A stretch of 64,000 nucleotides of DNA. Origin: Kryptolebias marmoratus. Its lineage: Eukaryota > Chordata > Actinopteri > Cyprinodontiformes > Rivulidae. Below the pieces are notes generated by a model. That model saw only the letters and a program-made list of their open reading frames with translations, did no database searches and was not told the DNA's origin. The translations under genes were made by a program, and so were the position numbers. Positions within the stretch are counted from its first letter, which is position 1, and each line of letters opens with the position of its first letter. The stretch lies in NCBI RefSeq assembly GCF_001649575.2, contig NC_051441.1, positions 12,879,771 through 12,943,770 of the forward strand, in the 5' to 3' direction. Positions 42,174 to 54,499 of this stretch are shown here, piece by piece.

Positions 42174-44924
42174 CTGTAGGAAGACAAAGGAAGAGAGTTA
42201 AATGCAAAGTAATCTTTTGGACAGACCCAACAGCAGAAAAACCTAATTAAATCCTTTAAAATAATATTCTGCAACGCAGAACTTCAGTTCCACCAGCATG
42301 TAAAGTTCTTATATTTCTAGAAATGAATAGTGTTAACTAGCGCTGACAACAAGGCTGACTTGTTATCTCTGTGGCAGTCCTTTCAGGACGAGTCAGGCGG
42401 CGTTTTCAAACCTCCTGACAGAGTCGGGCATTTTGTTCTGCAGCTGCTTCCACCCTCCCTCATCCACACCCCCTTTGAATACTGATTTTAACAGGACACC
42501 CAGCCTCGTTTTTTAAACTTTTAAGAACTATTCCTCAAATTTCTATCAGTACCCCGTTAACGAAGAAAGCACTAAAGATTGACAGTTACACAAAGCAAGG
42601 CTCATTTTAGCATTACTTCTGGCAAACTCTGTGGTTCTACATTGCAAGTGAGGGAAAAAGAAAAGGAACATCAGTGTGTCCCTTTTTCTCTGGCCAAGTG
42701 CTACTCTTATGAAAGGCTAATATTTATTTAGGTAGACTTTATCAGTGCTTGAGAGCATGCACAGACTACCTCTTGTCCACATTCTGTGAGAAAAGCATTA
42801 AAATATATATATTATTTCAACACACTTGAACTTTTTTTCTTCATTTAAACTCATACATTTGAAAAAGGTCTTGGAATTGCTCCATTTCAATAGAGAGAAT
42901 AGCAAACAGCAGCAATAAAAACACTGGCCTTGTTTAGTTTATGCATATGCTCATAAAATAAAATTAACATTCTAACATTTGGCTAAACTGCATATCTACA
43001 CCGCACTACATGTGGTGTATGCGGTTCACAGAGTTATGCAAACAGCATGTAGTGAATGTTTTGCAGCCTAAATATAAGTTTCAGCACCACTCAGCGCTGA
43101 TGGGTCCTTGGCAGCAACAGCTTTGTACATTTAAAGAGACGACACCTCATGTTTGTGGAAACATACACAAGTATAGCTGTATGCAGAAACACAATAATCT
43201 GCAACACAAGTACAAAAAAGGTACGTGCAGAACAGACACAAGTTAGACGATAGAAGAACTGTAACCTGGAGAGAAAAAAAAAAAAAAACTTGAATGCAAC
43301 CCCTCTGCCAAAACGATTCATTGCAGCAGAAGGCTTGTGGCATTTGAAGGGGGATTTAGGACTTAAGAGAGATGAAAAATCAATTTGAGGTTGGGAGGAT
43401 GGCCAAGTCCTTTCAGGGGAGCGCCGGGATTGTTGAGATACACCCCTACAAAAGCACTAACAGCTTAATTATGAGTTTAAAAACAACAAACATCATCATT
43501 AAGCCCATCTGGCAAAAAATGCTGCACTAACTGATAATCTAAGAACCAAGTTATGACACAAAAGAAGGCTTTCCAAATTTGATTCCTCCTCAGAATAAAG
43601 TCAGGTTATAAAACTGCTGAGAGTAAAACATAGAAAACACTTCATGCCTTTGTTATTGATTAATAACTCTTTTTAGTTTATATAAAGGTAAATTAAGATG
43701 AAATAATTGAGTAAGAAAACCTGATGTTCTTTTAAGTAAACATGGCTAAGTGAAGTAAAGGAGAGCTGATGACTTATCCCTAATGATAAAATATTGTTTA
43801 GAAGTGCAGAGCCAGCTCTAATCTGCTGGTAGCATCCGTTCTCTCTGGATGACCTGATAATGGGAGCTGTCTGTAATGAGTGCAGGGAAATGTCACCAGC
43901 TGAGCAGCCCAGACAGGGTTGTACATTTCCATTCAGATGTCCAAAAAAAAAAACATGTTTTCACTGTTGTGTCCTCTCAAAGTTCTGGCCACGCAGTCGG
44001 TAAACACGGCTCCTTCTCGCACAGCCCTCTGAACGCGGGGACATCTTCTCAGTCTAGGAAGGCGTGGCCGTGTTCACCTGTGTTTGCTTGCGGCGATCCG
44101 ACACCCTGCCAAACATCCTGGTGTTGGCACGAAACAAGAGTGGCCAAGTCAAGAGTGCAACAGCAGACCTGTGCTCATCTGTCTGTGTCGTGGAAAGCTG
44201 CTGGTGTTCAGAGAGACTGCGTTGGCCAGAAAAAAAAACACCACCACCACCTCCAGTTGTTCCACACAGCAACCAAAACATTGCAGTCATTTCTCTCACA
44301 CAGAGCCACGTGTCACATGAGGAGGAGTGGGAAGTAACAGGCAACTGGAATACCTTTTTATTTAGATCAAATCATTTCCTGAAAGTAAAAATGCTATTCA
44401 GCAAGGTTAGCTCATAGATTGCAGCTCCAAAAAGGTCAACCACAGTTGCACAGCTGAACTACAAAAAGAACAATTACTTATCCCAGTTAAAACAATTGCT
44501 ACCCTTGATGCTAGTGCTAATAAAAACACATAACTGGAGGGCATGTAAACTCAAATCAGCTTTTTATCTGGTCTATCAGTCTGATTGGCATCTGTTGATA
44601 CAGTGTACCGGAAGGCAAGACCCCCAGGTAAAACGCGTTACGTATTTTGCGTACATACGTACAGAAAGAATACAGCTGATTAAATGAACGTTATGTCAAA
44701 CCACGGCTGACGTCACGTACAGCGCCGTAAACTATTTGGTCCGCTGCTTTTGTTGGTGTTTTCAATGGCACAGCCTTGGCGCAGTTACATCACACGCCTC
44801 CACTTTGTTAAAAATAACATTCAGAGACGAGCTTTCATATGTTCCGTCAGACTTTTCAGCTGTTAGCCATACGTGCTACATTTAGCTTCTAGCTACGGAG
44901 TGACAACCTCCTCGAATCACTTAC
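42174..44924 (-). other. sgsm3 intron 1
   Basis: A 2.75-kb intron between the non-coding first exon and exon 2. It contains A-runs (43274-43288, 43943-43952), a CRE-like TGACGTCA at 44708-44715 inside a CpG-rich stretch, and no recognised gene. Open frames on both strands at 43876-44417 lack any recognised domain. Confidence 0.6.
44708..44715. promoter_or_regulatory. CRE palindrome near the sgsm3 promoter
   Basis: A full TGACGTCA CREB/ATF palindrome, directly followed by CGTAC and GC-rich sequence, about 210 bases inside intron 1 from the first donor. It is a candidate regulatory element for sgsm3. Confidence 0.5.
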
Positions 44925-45300
44925 CGTGACATTCTCTTGGTGAAAGCGCAAGGGTATAGTTTATGGTGAGAGAGCCTTCCGTCGAAAATGGAAAACACCA
45001 TATCCTAAGATATCTCTCTCGCCTCGTAGAGATGATTTGCCTACGTTGTGCACCTGCTAGAGGCGGCGTGTAGCTCCGTGGTATTCCTACGCCCTTAAGG
45101 TTTTCCTCTTGCCTCCCGAAAAAAGTAATCCCGGAACTACACGTCTTCCTAAAACGTATTCTTCCGCGACCAATAGGTGACGCAGGCGCTAGTTTGTTCC
45201 ATTCATTCAGCCTCGCGACCTGAACTCCTCGCGCATGTGGGCTCAGGATTATCTGGTCACGATTTACTGTACAACCTTCACCGTATAAAGAGCTGGATAC
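44925..45300 (-). promoter_or_regulatory. sgsm3: sgsm3 first (non-coding) exon and promoter
   Basis: The donor ATGTCACG/GTAAGTG places the end of exon 1 at 44925. Upstream is a CpG-rich region (CCTCGCGACC, CTCGCGCATG, TATTCTTCCGCGACC) containing an inverted CCAAT (CCAATAGG on the plus strand, 45171-45178). No TATA is evident. The start site is unknown. A 153-codon open frame overlaps this region but stops just beyond the donor and shows no family similarity. Confidence 0.55.
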
Positions 45301-45379
45301 AGACGTCTGAACCCACGTCGTAGGCTGTGTTTGTTGTAGAATATACTTTCGGACACTATTTAGGTTTATAATCTTCAAG

Positions 45380-46200
45380 GAAGAGCCACAAATGACAAAA
45401 AATAGATTATTTATTTTATTTTAGGCTATAACAAAACTGTTGTAATTACTGCATAATTCATCATTACCCATTCATCATTTTCCCCATTGTTTTAAAAGTT
45501 GAATTACAAATGTTTTGTTTTAAATGAGCATGATTTGGGGTTAAAACATTTGTTGAATTCTCATTAAAACAATCTCCATTACTGGTTAGTAACAACACAC
45601 GTTTAGTTTTTTGTGTGTTTTCTATTTAGATTCCATTTCAGTCTAAAGGTTTTATGTGTTATTTGTTTACAGATGTATTGACGATCATGTCTTATTTTGA
45701 AAATTTTGCAAATTACTCTATTTTCTACAGTGCTGGCAATAAGGAATTTGTAGCCTGGTTGTGCCTGTTTAAATCTGTTGTAATTTGAAGGGGGAGCCTT
45801 TTACACACATATAGAAAAGATCAGGACACATGATTTGTTTTGAGATGTGTTTTTATGTTCTTAACAATACAAAGTAAACACAAGCAGCATGTTGCACTTA
45901 CCTAGGTACTGTCGCTGGCCCAGTGCACCCATTCATGGAAACCCTTTTTTATTCCCTGACAGTGGTGGTCTTTTTTCAGCAGGATAATGTTCCTACTTGC
46001 ACTGCAAAACAAAAACAAAAAAGATTCAAGAACAATTTGAAGAACACAGCAACAAGATTGAATTGATGATTTGGCCTCCAATACCTGCAAATCTCATTTC
46101 AATTAAGCATATCAGTCAGGTTCATGGAGATTCGACTCACAGTAATTGCAATAAGGTGGCTGGTCATATTGTTACATCTAAATACATTTGTCATTGTGTG
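45380..46200. other. Start of a long gene desert; nothing recognised
   Basis: AT-rich DNA without recognisable exons or repeats apart from short A-runs. Confidence 0.45.
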
Positions 46201-46214
46201 CACATAGAACAAAC

Positions 46215-46560
46215 TTGCTCCTAATCCATCCATCCATCTTCTAGCCTCTTATCTGTGGTCGGGTCGCTGAGGCAACAGCTCCAGGAGGAAAACCCAGACG
46301 TCCCTCTCCCCAACAACACCCTCCAGCTCCTCCTGGGGGATCCCAAGTTGTTCCCAGGTCAGAGAGGATATATACTCCCTCCAGTGGGACATGCCCGAAG
46401 AACCTCCAAAGGGAGGCGTCCAGGAGGCGTCCTAATCAGATGCCCGAACCACCTCAGCTGACTCCTTTCGATGAGAAGGAGCAGCTCCTCTTCTCTGATA
46501 CTCTGAGCGCCCCCTGGATGATGGAGCTCCTGAAATGTCAGCAAAACTAAGCATTCATCT
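46215..46560 (-). mobile_element. LINE 3' fragment
   Basis: The minus strand reads REEELLLLIERSQLRWFGHLI then TPPGRLPLEVLRACPTG, the familiar C-terminal segment of a fish non-LTR pol protein, then breaks. On the plus strand the fragment begins with ATCCATCCATCC and TCTAGCCTCTTATCTG, the usual tail of this LINE. It is truncated at both ends and dead. A more decayed copy is at 5096-5335. Confidence 0.88.
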
Positions 46561-48700
46561 CTGAAGAGAGTCATGTTCTGTATGACACGAGGCTGCGTCG
46601 ATAAAAATGCACTATCAAAGACTCCAATTCCTTTTCTTTTTTTTTTATGAGTGTGTGCATGAAAATAAATGTTGCATAGCCTCCCAACCAAGAACCCTTT
46701 AAAATGCTAATCACCTTGAATTTTAACGGAGCATCACTTACTGCTACGCAGCAGTTTACCCCTCGGCTCCAGCAACCCCTCCTCCTCCCCGCTCATGCTT
46801 GTTTTACGTATGACCTGTTCACATATGGTAAAATGTTATGTTCCTTCCCTAAAAATAAATTTACATTCTCATCAGTCTTTCTCTTTCTCAAACTGCCTTC
46901 TGTTCCGCTGATGACTGCTGACACATTAGTCCTCCCTTTTCTAAAAGTCTTCCTTCCGAAGCCTGCACGCTCGGTCTGCTGCATCGTGGCAGAGTGACTC
47001 ACATCATTAAAAATGCTGAAGCCATCAACCTTGCCTGCAGCTTGCTGCCCAAGTAGCCCCAGATAGTTCATTCACCTGACATGCAACAGCAACGTGGGCG
47101 CGGCTCAGTCAAATCCTATACCTCTAACTTCTTTAGGTTCTCATCCCGCCTGCCTGTCTTTTGTCATTATTTATAGAATCATGTGCAGTGTCAAGCGAGC
47201 CCTGAATCTTATACTGCGGTTACCATGACGTCAGTCAGAGGCAGAGGGAGGCAGAGGGGAGGGGGGTAATGCCAAAGGAGGCAGACAGAGAAACAGAAGG
47301 TGGGAGAATACATTTGGGAGGGAGGAGAGGGCAATGCTGGCATGAGGGAAGTATAAAAAATATAGGAGCATGAGAGGAAAATTTAGCTTAAGACATGCAA
47401 GCGTTTATGCATCAGTGGCTGAAGCACAAAATAAAGTAATACAAAACAAGAACACAAAGAAACACGTTGAAAATATGGTTAATGGAAAAAGAAGTACAGG
47501 TTGTGTTCTTATTTTATAATTTGCCCACAAAAACCCCCTACAAATTTCTGCCTGTGAGTAGTCTTTTCAGTAAACTCACACTAATGCAAGAACAACATCG
47601 TGCTTGGCTTGCTGGATGACAGGACAGAGCTTTGTGATCCTGATGAATCAGCACGTTTCCATCAGATATGGGCAAATTAAAACAAAGCCAGAACCACTTG
47701 TTCACACCAGATCAATTTGCTGCAGTCTTGCAGTTACTTTTGAGGACAGTAGATGGCAGTGTTGCGTTGGATCAGACCGTAAACCAGCAGTGACAACGCA
47801 TGGTGGCCCACATTTAAAAAGATTAGACAGTATGCATAATTTTTTTAGAATCACAATGTCACTTTATCTCCTTAATATATGCATTTTAATCATTTAATTT
47901 GCATACAAGCTTATTTGACCCAACACCACACCCACGTCTTCATGTTTCCACTGTCATATTGGCTGTAATGCTCAAGTTTATATAACTTGCATGACATGGC
48001 CTCTGCCTTTTTACATATTTCACTTCATATATGCAAATATAGTCTGGCCAGAGCAGGCCAGGCTTGGTCTCTTGGGCTGGATCAAAGGTCTAGCTAACAG
48101 CTGTTCCCTTGGTCTCATGGGGCTTCTCCTGTGATGAGGAGGACTGAAGTTAAAGGGTAAGGGGATCTGTGGCTAAACATTGCAATGAAAAGTGATTTCT
48201 CATGGGTGCTGTAATGGAAGTGGTATTTACGAGCCTGTGTTTTTTAAAAATCCATACCGCATGCAGAGTGAGACATACTGCTGAGAAAATGAATGAAAAA
48301 ACATGTTTAATGTTCCTGCTACACCAGTCTGGACAACAAAAATACATGCATTACAAATAAAAGCCTTAAAGAAAGATATTTTAGCTGTATGAGGGAGAAA
48401 AAGGGAGGGAAATATGAATAACAGGGTCATGACTGCACTCACAAATCTTTTTTTTTATTATTATTTTTTATTTTCAGTTCTCTTTTGAAGCATTTCTCTT
48501 TTTTTCCATCTGTGGAGTTCGGGTCGTTTGAAAAAGAGAGGCAAAGAGCTGCAACAAATAACACATTCACATGCCCTGGCTGCGAGTCGATGTGACGTGA
48601 TGGTTAGAAGGTGAGTTTGATGATGGATGCAAAGGTTGAAAGGGACGGCAAACGCTGGAAGGGAGCTGAGGGAAGAATGCGACTTAGATTTTTCAACATG
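46561..48700. other. Gene desert with a G/A-rich CRE-containing stretch
   Basis: A TGACGTCA palindrome at 47226-47233 is followed by a GAGGCAGAGGGAGG-type purine tract to about 47340. No exon with protein similarity was found on either strand. Confidence 0.45.
47226..47233. promoter_or_regulatory. CRE palindrome in gene desert
   Basis: A perfect TGACGTCA next to a purine-rich tract. Isolated; it could be chance or part of a distal enhancer. Confidence 0.35.
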
Positions 48701-48769
48701 GAACTTAAAAAAAAAATAGAGCCACTGAGGAACAGCTTAAAAGAGATACTTCAGGTCCTTTGATGTTCT

Positions 48770-49960
48770 TTGGAAACGTTATGAACAATTAACATCTTAC
48801 CTGTGGTAGATAGCTCATTGAACAACCTTATTTTTGAGAGGCAGAGTTTAATTCTAAGGTACCTAGGCTGAGTGGAGCCAAGACAAAATTGGATTAGAAC
48901 AAGTTCAATTTCAGATAAAAAAAACATAGTTGTTTGATTTCAGTGTCACATTATTCCAGCAATAACATTATATCTAAATATATTTTTTGCTGGAAGTATC
49001 TCAGCTTACACCAGAGATGCTACATCTAGCTGCTGCTGTTTGCGTTTGTACCTGTACACATGCAGAACGTTTGAGTGGAACTAAAGTCTAAAATTCTCTG
49101 TTCCACCATGCAATTTTTAAAAGGTAGCGCAGGAAGCGACACCACGACAAATAGACAGAACAGAGCTTAAGAACCCCCCACTATCATTAAAGTCTGCCTT
49201 TTGGGATCATGACAGTTTCTTAGTCATCTACAGTGAAGGTAGAGAAAAAAAGGTGCACTGAACACAAGCTTTATGTCAGCATCGTTCAACTGCAATTAGG
49301 TACACAGCCGGCACTACAGTGAAATTAATTACTAACATTTAATGGTATCACCCTGATGAAAATGCAACTAGCACAAAAAAAAGTGCAAACCCAGCTGCCT
49401 GTAGCATTCAAAAAGCCCCTTGCTAGCAATTCAGACCTGGACAAAATCATAACAAATTCCATAGGAGATTTTATAGCAGCAGACGTGTGACCATACTAAA
49501 ACTCTCAATTTAAACATACTCTTAAAAAAAAAAGGAACTGTGTTACAAAGTTCTGTCTTCAGCATTTTAGTTAGCAAATTATATCAGTTTTATATGTCAG
49601 TACAAGGTACAGTTGTTCACAACTTCTCCAAAGTTGCTCCTGTAGACCTATTTGTATCAACTACATCCCTATATTTACCTGAATGTGTGCTGAACTTGTT
49701 TCCCTTAACGTAATTGTACCAAACCATGATTTCTGTGTACTGATAACACCCCTGGTAAATAACAGTGTAATACAAAATTGACAACAATGTAAAAAGTTAG
49801 AAAATAGCGTTTGCATGAACTACTATAAAACTTTTGAGGTTACAGTTGTTGGCCTCACTTGAACTAAGCATTAACTCCACAGTCTGGTTAGAAGTAAGCT
49901 TTATTTCTTCAAAGTGAAGTGTTCAAATAGTTATCCACAACAGGTAAGATATTTATTGGT
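48770..49960. repeat. Diverged interspersed repeat (pair with 58720-59900)
   Basis: ATGAACAATTAACATCTTACCTG..TTGAACAACCTTATTTTTGAGAGGC at 48780 resembles ATGAACAGTTAGCATCATACCTG..GAACAACCTTGATTTGAAG at 59758. GTTGGCCTCACTTGAACTAAGCATTA..CAACAGGTAAGA at 49848-49950 resembles GTGGCCCCACTTGGACTAGCCATCA..CAACAGGTAAGA at 58873-58946. The partial ending CTACAACAGGTGAGACAT recurs at 51340. The class is unknown. Confidence 0.55.
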
Positions 49961-52960
49961 CATGTCTGCACTATTGTTTAACCATAAAGCTGCAGCAGAT
50001 GATTTAGATGCTAATTTCACTGTTGCCCTCAAAAGACCAGCGTTTATGCACAACCCCAATAAAACCCATGTATTTATGGTGATATGATAGAAGACAGTTC
50101 AGCCAGAGGGCAAAGGAAAGTTTCATTCCTGTAATATAACAAAAGAACTGCTGATTGGCATAATTTAAATCAATGATTTAATTTGTAAAGTGCTTACAAA
50201 AATCCTGGACACTTAAGCCAACAACAGTAAACCTACAGAAGGGCTTCAGCGCAATATTTTAATAGGGCTTTTTTTTTCCCTGTTATTATTGTGATGCGCT
50301 GTTTTTAGAGCAATTATGTCACTTGATTCTGTTCTTTGGCTGCAGTCAGGAGGACAGACGTTATTCGACTTAGTGATAGACACAGATGCAGAGACGATGC
50401 CGCGGCATAAATCCCTCTAACCTCCTGTCACTCTTTGTATGTGCGCTGCGTGACCTTGTTATAAAGCTCACCAACATGTTAATCTGCCGCATGTTTGTGT
50501 GCGCCTGTGTATGTTCGAGTGTGCATGTTCAGATTACGTTACGGCTGACAAAGATGTCCAAAAAGCTGTGGATTTATGTGACCACTGTTTTTTTTATTTT
50601 AATTTTATTCAAAAGTTCATTTTATAAATTTCAGACCTGACTGACTGCAGAAAAAAAAAAGAATATTGTTATTTCCTAGGTTACAGTTACCTTTCCTTTC
50701 TTTCGACTTTGTCCATGAAAGAAGTGACAGTAAAGGTGTCTGAGAACAAAGAAACACTCACAGATGAATATAGATGATGACTTTTGTCTTCGCATTTATG
50801 TGTACGTGGGCACATCTGGGAGGTTCATCTCAGTGACTGAGTGCTCACTAAGAGGATATAAGAACAGTATGTCCCTGATCCATGCGCTCACTTATATCAC
50901 AGTTATAATAATAGTTGGTGCACAAACTCCTCCATATTGAAAGTGATGGCTGTAAGCATACAATCAGTTCATAAAGAGAGCCTTGTTTCAAAACCTAATA
51001 GGTAAAAAGCCTGCAAGTAATAAAAATGTATAGGAGAAGCGCTATCAGTCACTGAAGGCGCCATATCCCAAATGACTAAATGCACATCTATGTCAGCGTG
51101 TGCATCCAGCTGCAAATGTTCTTTTGTCATACAGATGTCAAAATATCATAAACTGTTATTAAGTACACAGATGCTTGGAAGTGGAATTCATTACAGCCTA
51201 AAACATCATCAGATTTCTTTGAAATTTCTAAAATAAGTCAAGAAAACCTAGTAAATTACACAAGACAAAGGGAAAATGAGTGAATATTCCACAGTATCAT
51301 AGCATGATTTCTCTAACTTGAGCTTGTTTAAAGAGCTGTCTACAACAGGTGAGACATTGAATGTTCCTGAAAACCCCCACTTTAAAAGATCTAAAGTATA
51401 TGAGGAGCCCAGACTCCAACAAGTCAAGTCAAATCAAGATTGTGCAGTGGAGAAAAACCCACGTAGGTGTGAATAACAGCTTCCCAGTGTTGACAAAGAA
51501 TCCTTTACAGCTGCGTTTCAAGGACAACATATCCTCATCTCTTTCTGATTCTAAGGGTCCTTCAAACACCCAAGTCTTTTGTTTGGCGATGTCTGAAGGA
51601 TGCTTTTGTGTTAGCTTTGCATTTTCAGAGCACCCACAATCCTTTGTGTGAGTCCAAGACGACGGAAAGTGGGGAAGTTTGCATTTAAATGTAAACAAGT
51701 TCATTTCCACAGTATTTCTTGTTGCTCCACAGTTATTGGAATGCATTCCTGCAAAAATCCACAAAGTATAAATTTCCAAATTGAACTCAGCTGTTGGCAG
51801 GCAGTGAAGGAGCGGATGAATACCTCATCTATCACATGTTGACAAAGTACTGCTTGAAAATGTTTATTACCTGTATCTATGATTTATGTATTAGCACATT
51901 TTTTTGTACATGGACTTGAGCTGTGTTTTGATGCATCCAGTGCTCAAATCCTTTTGTAGGCTTCTTAAAGCATCTCTGAGCAATAACTACTCCTACTGTT
52001 CTATATTCCTCATATGTAAATCGATTTGGAAAACAGAGTCTGTTAAATCAATGCAGCGTAATAAAACCCACATAAACACACACACACGACCATAAACAAC
52101 AAGTTCGGCGTCCTTCCCTGCGTCACTGCAGCTTCACAGAGTCTCTGACAACAGTCCAAAGATCTTGCTGATGTTAGATCTGCTGCCATCTGAGGAGGAT
52201 TCCCATCTCCTTTTTTAAAATCTGTTCGTATCAGACCAAACTTTAACAGTTCAGATGAAGCCATAAAGGCTACTGCAGCAGTCTCTACAACCATCCGTTT
52301 TGATGCAATAAAAATAAAAACAGTGCAGGAAAAGTTATTGCTCTGCCTATCAAACCATAGGATTAGTCTCCTGCTGTCAGCATAAAAGAACGGCCTACTG
52401 TTTTTGAAAAATTAATCTTCACATTTGGTGGAAAAGAAACAAACATTTTATGGGCTTCAAGGATGGCTGCTTTGTCAGACAACCCGTCTAGCCTCGATCA
52501 AAAAGTTTACACATGCTTGTATATTTGAGTACTGCAGAGATGTTAAAAAAAAAAACCTTTGTGACTTGCATTCATGCATAAAAGAAAACAACTCTATATT
52601 TGCACTGTGGAATTATTTGTCATGAATGTAAACTATTTTAATTAATTATTTTACCAGACATTTGATAAGTAGACTAGACAGAGGCTTCATTTATATAACC
52701 AAAAACATCAACCATTTTCAGTGATAGTTAAAACTGGCTTGATGGACCTTTATGAATTGAGTGGAATTACGTTTTTATAAACAGCAATGTGCAAATGTTT
52801 TGAGTTTTCTCTGAGAGTCACAAAGAAGCAAAGCTTCACAGAAAACATGGAGAACTACTGATTCAGACCACTTTAAAAGATCACAATAAAGTCTGGGTCC
52901 TTGGAAGGTAAATATAAAAAAATGGTAACAATTAATAATATAGCCAGATACTTGGTTAAT
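49961..52960. other. Gene desert
   Basis: Open frames of 60-116 codons occur on both strands, for example 51361-51779, but overlap each other antisense, lack splice context and resemble nothing I know. No RNA gene was seen. Confidence 0.45.
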
Positions 52961-52977
52961 CTGCACTTAACCAATAC

Positions 52978-53225
52978 ATACCCAGTACTTACCGGGTATA
53001 TACCTGGTATGTACCAGGTACTTACCAAGTATATACCTGGTACTCACTGTGTATTTACCTGGCACTTACTGGTATGTACCTGGTAACTACAGGGACTGTG
53101 TTGTATCACAATATGTACCAGGTATGTGTCAGGTAGGTACCAGTCTGCATTATGAAGTGATTTTTCACCCAGTACTTATAGAGTATGCACCTGGTAAGTA
53201 TGTGCCATGTAAGTACCAGGCTGTT
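52978..53225. repeat. Degenerate palindromic minisatellite, TACCTGGTA/TACCAGGTA
   Basis: At least five exact copies of TACCTGGTA or its reverse complement TACCAGGTA, plus many one-mismatch copies (TACTTACC, TACCTGGCA, CACCTGGTA), occur at roughly 8-15 base spacing over about 250 bases. Copies alternate in orientation because the 9-10-mer is nearly self-complementary. Splice-donor-like GGTAAGTAT motifs here are by-products of the unit. Confidence 0.8.
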
Positions 53226-54239
53226 GTATTTTGCGACAGAATTGTAGGATAATCATGAAGAATTAACAGACCATTTTGCTGCTGCAAACAAAAAAAAATT
53301 CTATTATATTAGTATTTTGGCGTAATTATCCACCTGACATTGCTTGTCCTCCTCTTCCAACACAATATAGGCAATGATTATAAGGTGAATGTTCAGAATG
53401 TTAATGTGGGTTAAGGCCACTAAAACTGAGGCCTAAGCAACCTTCATATAAACGGTGTAATGGGATAAATATATGTTTGGCATCATGCGATATCATGCAT
53501 GAAGTAAAAATAACATGTTGAGTATGAGGGTCACTGCTTCATCTTAAACAGCTTTCTGCTGACAAAGTAGGCTGGATTCTGGATGTCAGACTTTAAATTT
53601 ATATCTTGATGCACATGTTGAGACTCATCAGCCCTGACTCCTGGTTTTGCTAGTCTGGGTGAGTGAACTTTTGTCCTGTGCAGATGCAGGTTTCTGCTCT
53701 TGGCTGCAAGGAATGTGATTTGACGTGATCTCCTGAAGCTGCAGTTTATCAACTTCAAGATGGGGTGTGTTGTGCATTTTGCAATGAATCTGAACTCTCA
53801 TCCACTCACCATGCATAGCTGTTGCCTTCTTCAATAGATCTTTTTTTCAATGTATGTTCCAGGAAAGTTAATTTTGCATAAGTATGAATAAACTCTACAA
53901 ACTGTTGCGCTTGTAAATCCAAGACATCAAGTAGCTGGTCAGAAATAACATTTCACTGTCAAAGAATCTTCAGTCAGATAGCTGTATAAATATTGTTTGT
54001 GAAGCTATTCCTTCCAAAAATCTATGTGAGCACATGACGTAATTCCCAGATTTAAGTTCAAGGTAGTAAATGGAAAGCAGCAATATATCCTTTTATGTTA
54101 TGCAAGTACTACTCAAAAGGCTAAGTTTTAGAAACACATCAAAGAGATTGTAATATTTACTTCTACAAAATTATCCAGATCTCAATAAAATTAAGCAACT
54201 GTGAGAAAAATCTTCGCTCGAGAGCAGAAATGTACTCAC
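53226..54239. other. Gene desert with a minus-strand open region
   Basis: Minus-strand open frames of 68 and 75 codons overlap at 53531-53834, and a GTGAGTGG donor-like site follows GCTATGCATG at about 53808. No acceptable acceptor precedes it. No protein similarity is recognised. Confidence 0.35.
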
Positions 54240-54491
54240 CTGACGTCTGGTTTTGCTGGATTTTAATGACATGCTGCCTTGGTGCGTGACACCACAAAAC
54301 AGTCCTGTGGAGTCCACAGGTCGAAGCTGTTTCGGTGACATAAAGGACACCTTCACAACATCAGAAAGGTTGCTGAAGAGGGTGATCAGAGAGAATTTGT
54401 TAGTCAATAAGTGGGAGCGAAACAGATTTGCAGCCTGGAGGACAACATTTTCTTGATTGGCCCTTGATGAACTCATTACGAGTCTGTTCCA
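54240..54491 (-). other. Unassigned exon-like segment
   Basis: A good acceptor (CTTCCTCTGTTTTGTAG) is followed by 252 bases open in exactly one frame (84 codons, starting WNRLVMSSSRANQENVV) and a strong donor GTGAGTAC. Length divisible by three and a full open frame between two good splice sites fit an internal coding exon. I recognise no family and found no partner exons nearby. It could equally be an lncRNA exon or chance. Confidence 0.35.
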
Positions 54492-54499
54492 CTACAAAA

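Noticed and set aside
43876..44417. Overlapping open frames up to 153 codons on both strands in sgsm3 intron 1.
   Set aside because: Frames overlap in sense and antisense, have Lys/His/Pro runs from simple sequence, no splice support and no recognisable domain.
44917..45378. A 153-codon minus-strand frame across the sgsm3 promoter.
   Set aside because: It runs through GC-rich promoter DNA, stops just after the exon 1 donor and resembles no family. Treated as chance over the first exon and promoter.
51361..51779. A 96-codon plus and a 116-codon minus frame over the same bases.
   Set aside because: Mutually antisense, no acceptor/donor pair that keeps either frame, and no known family.
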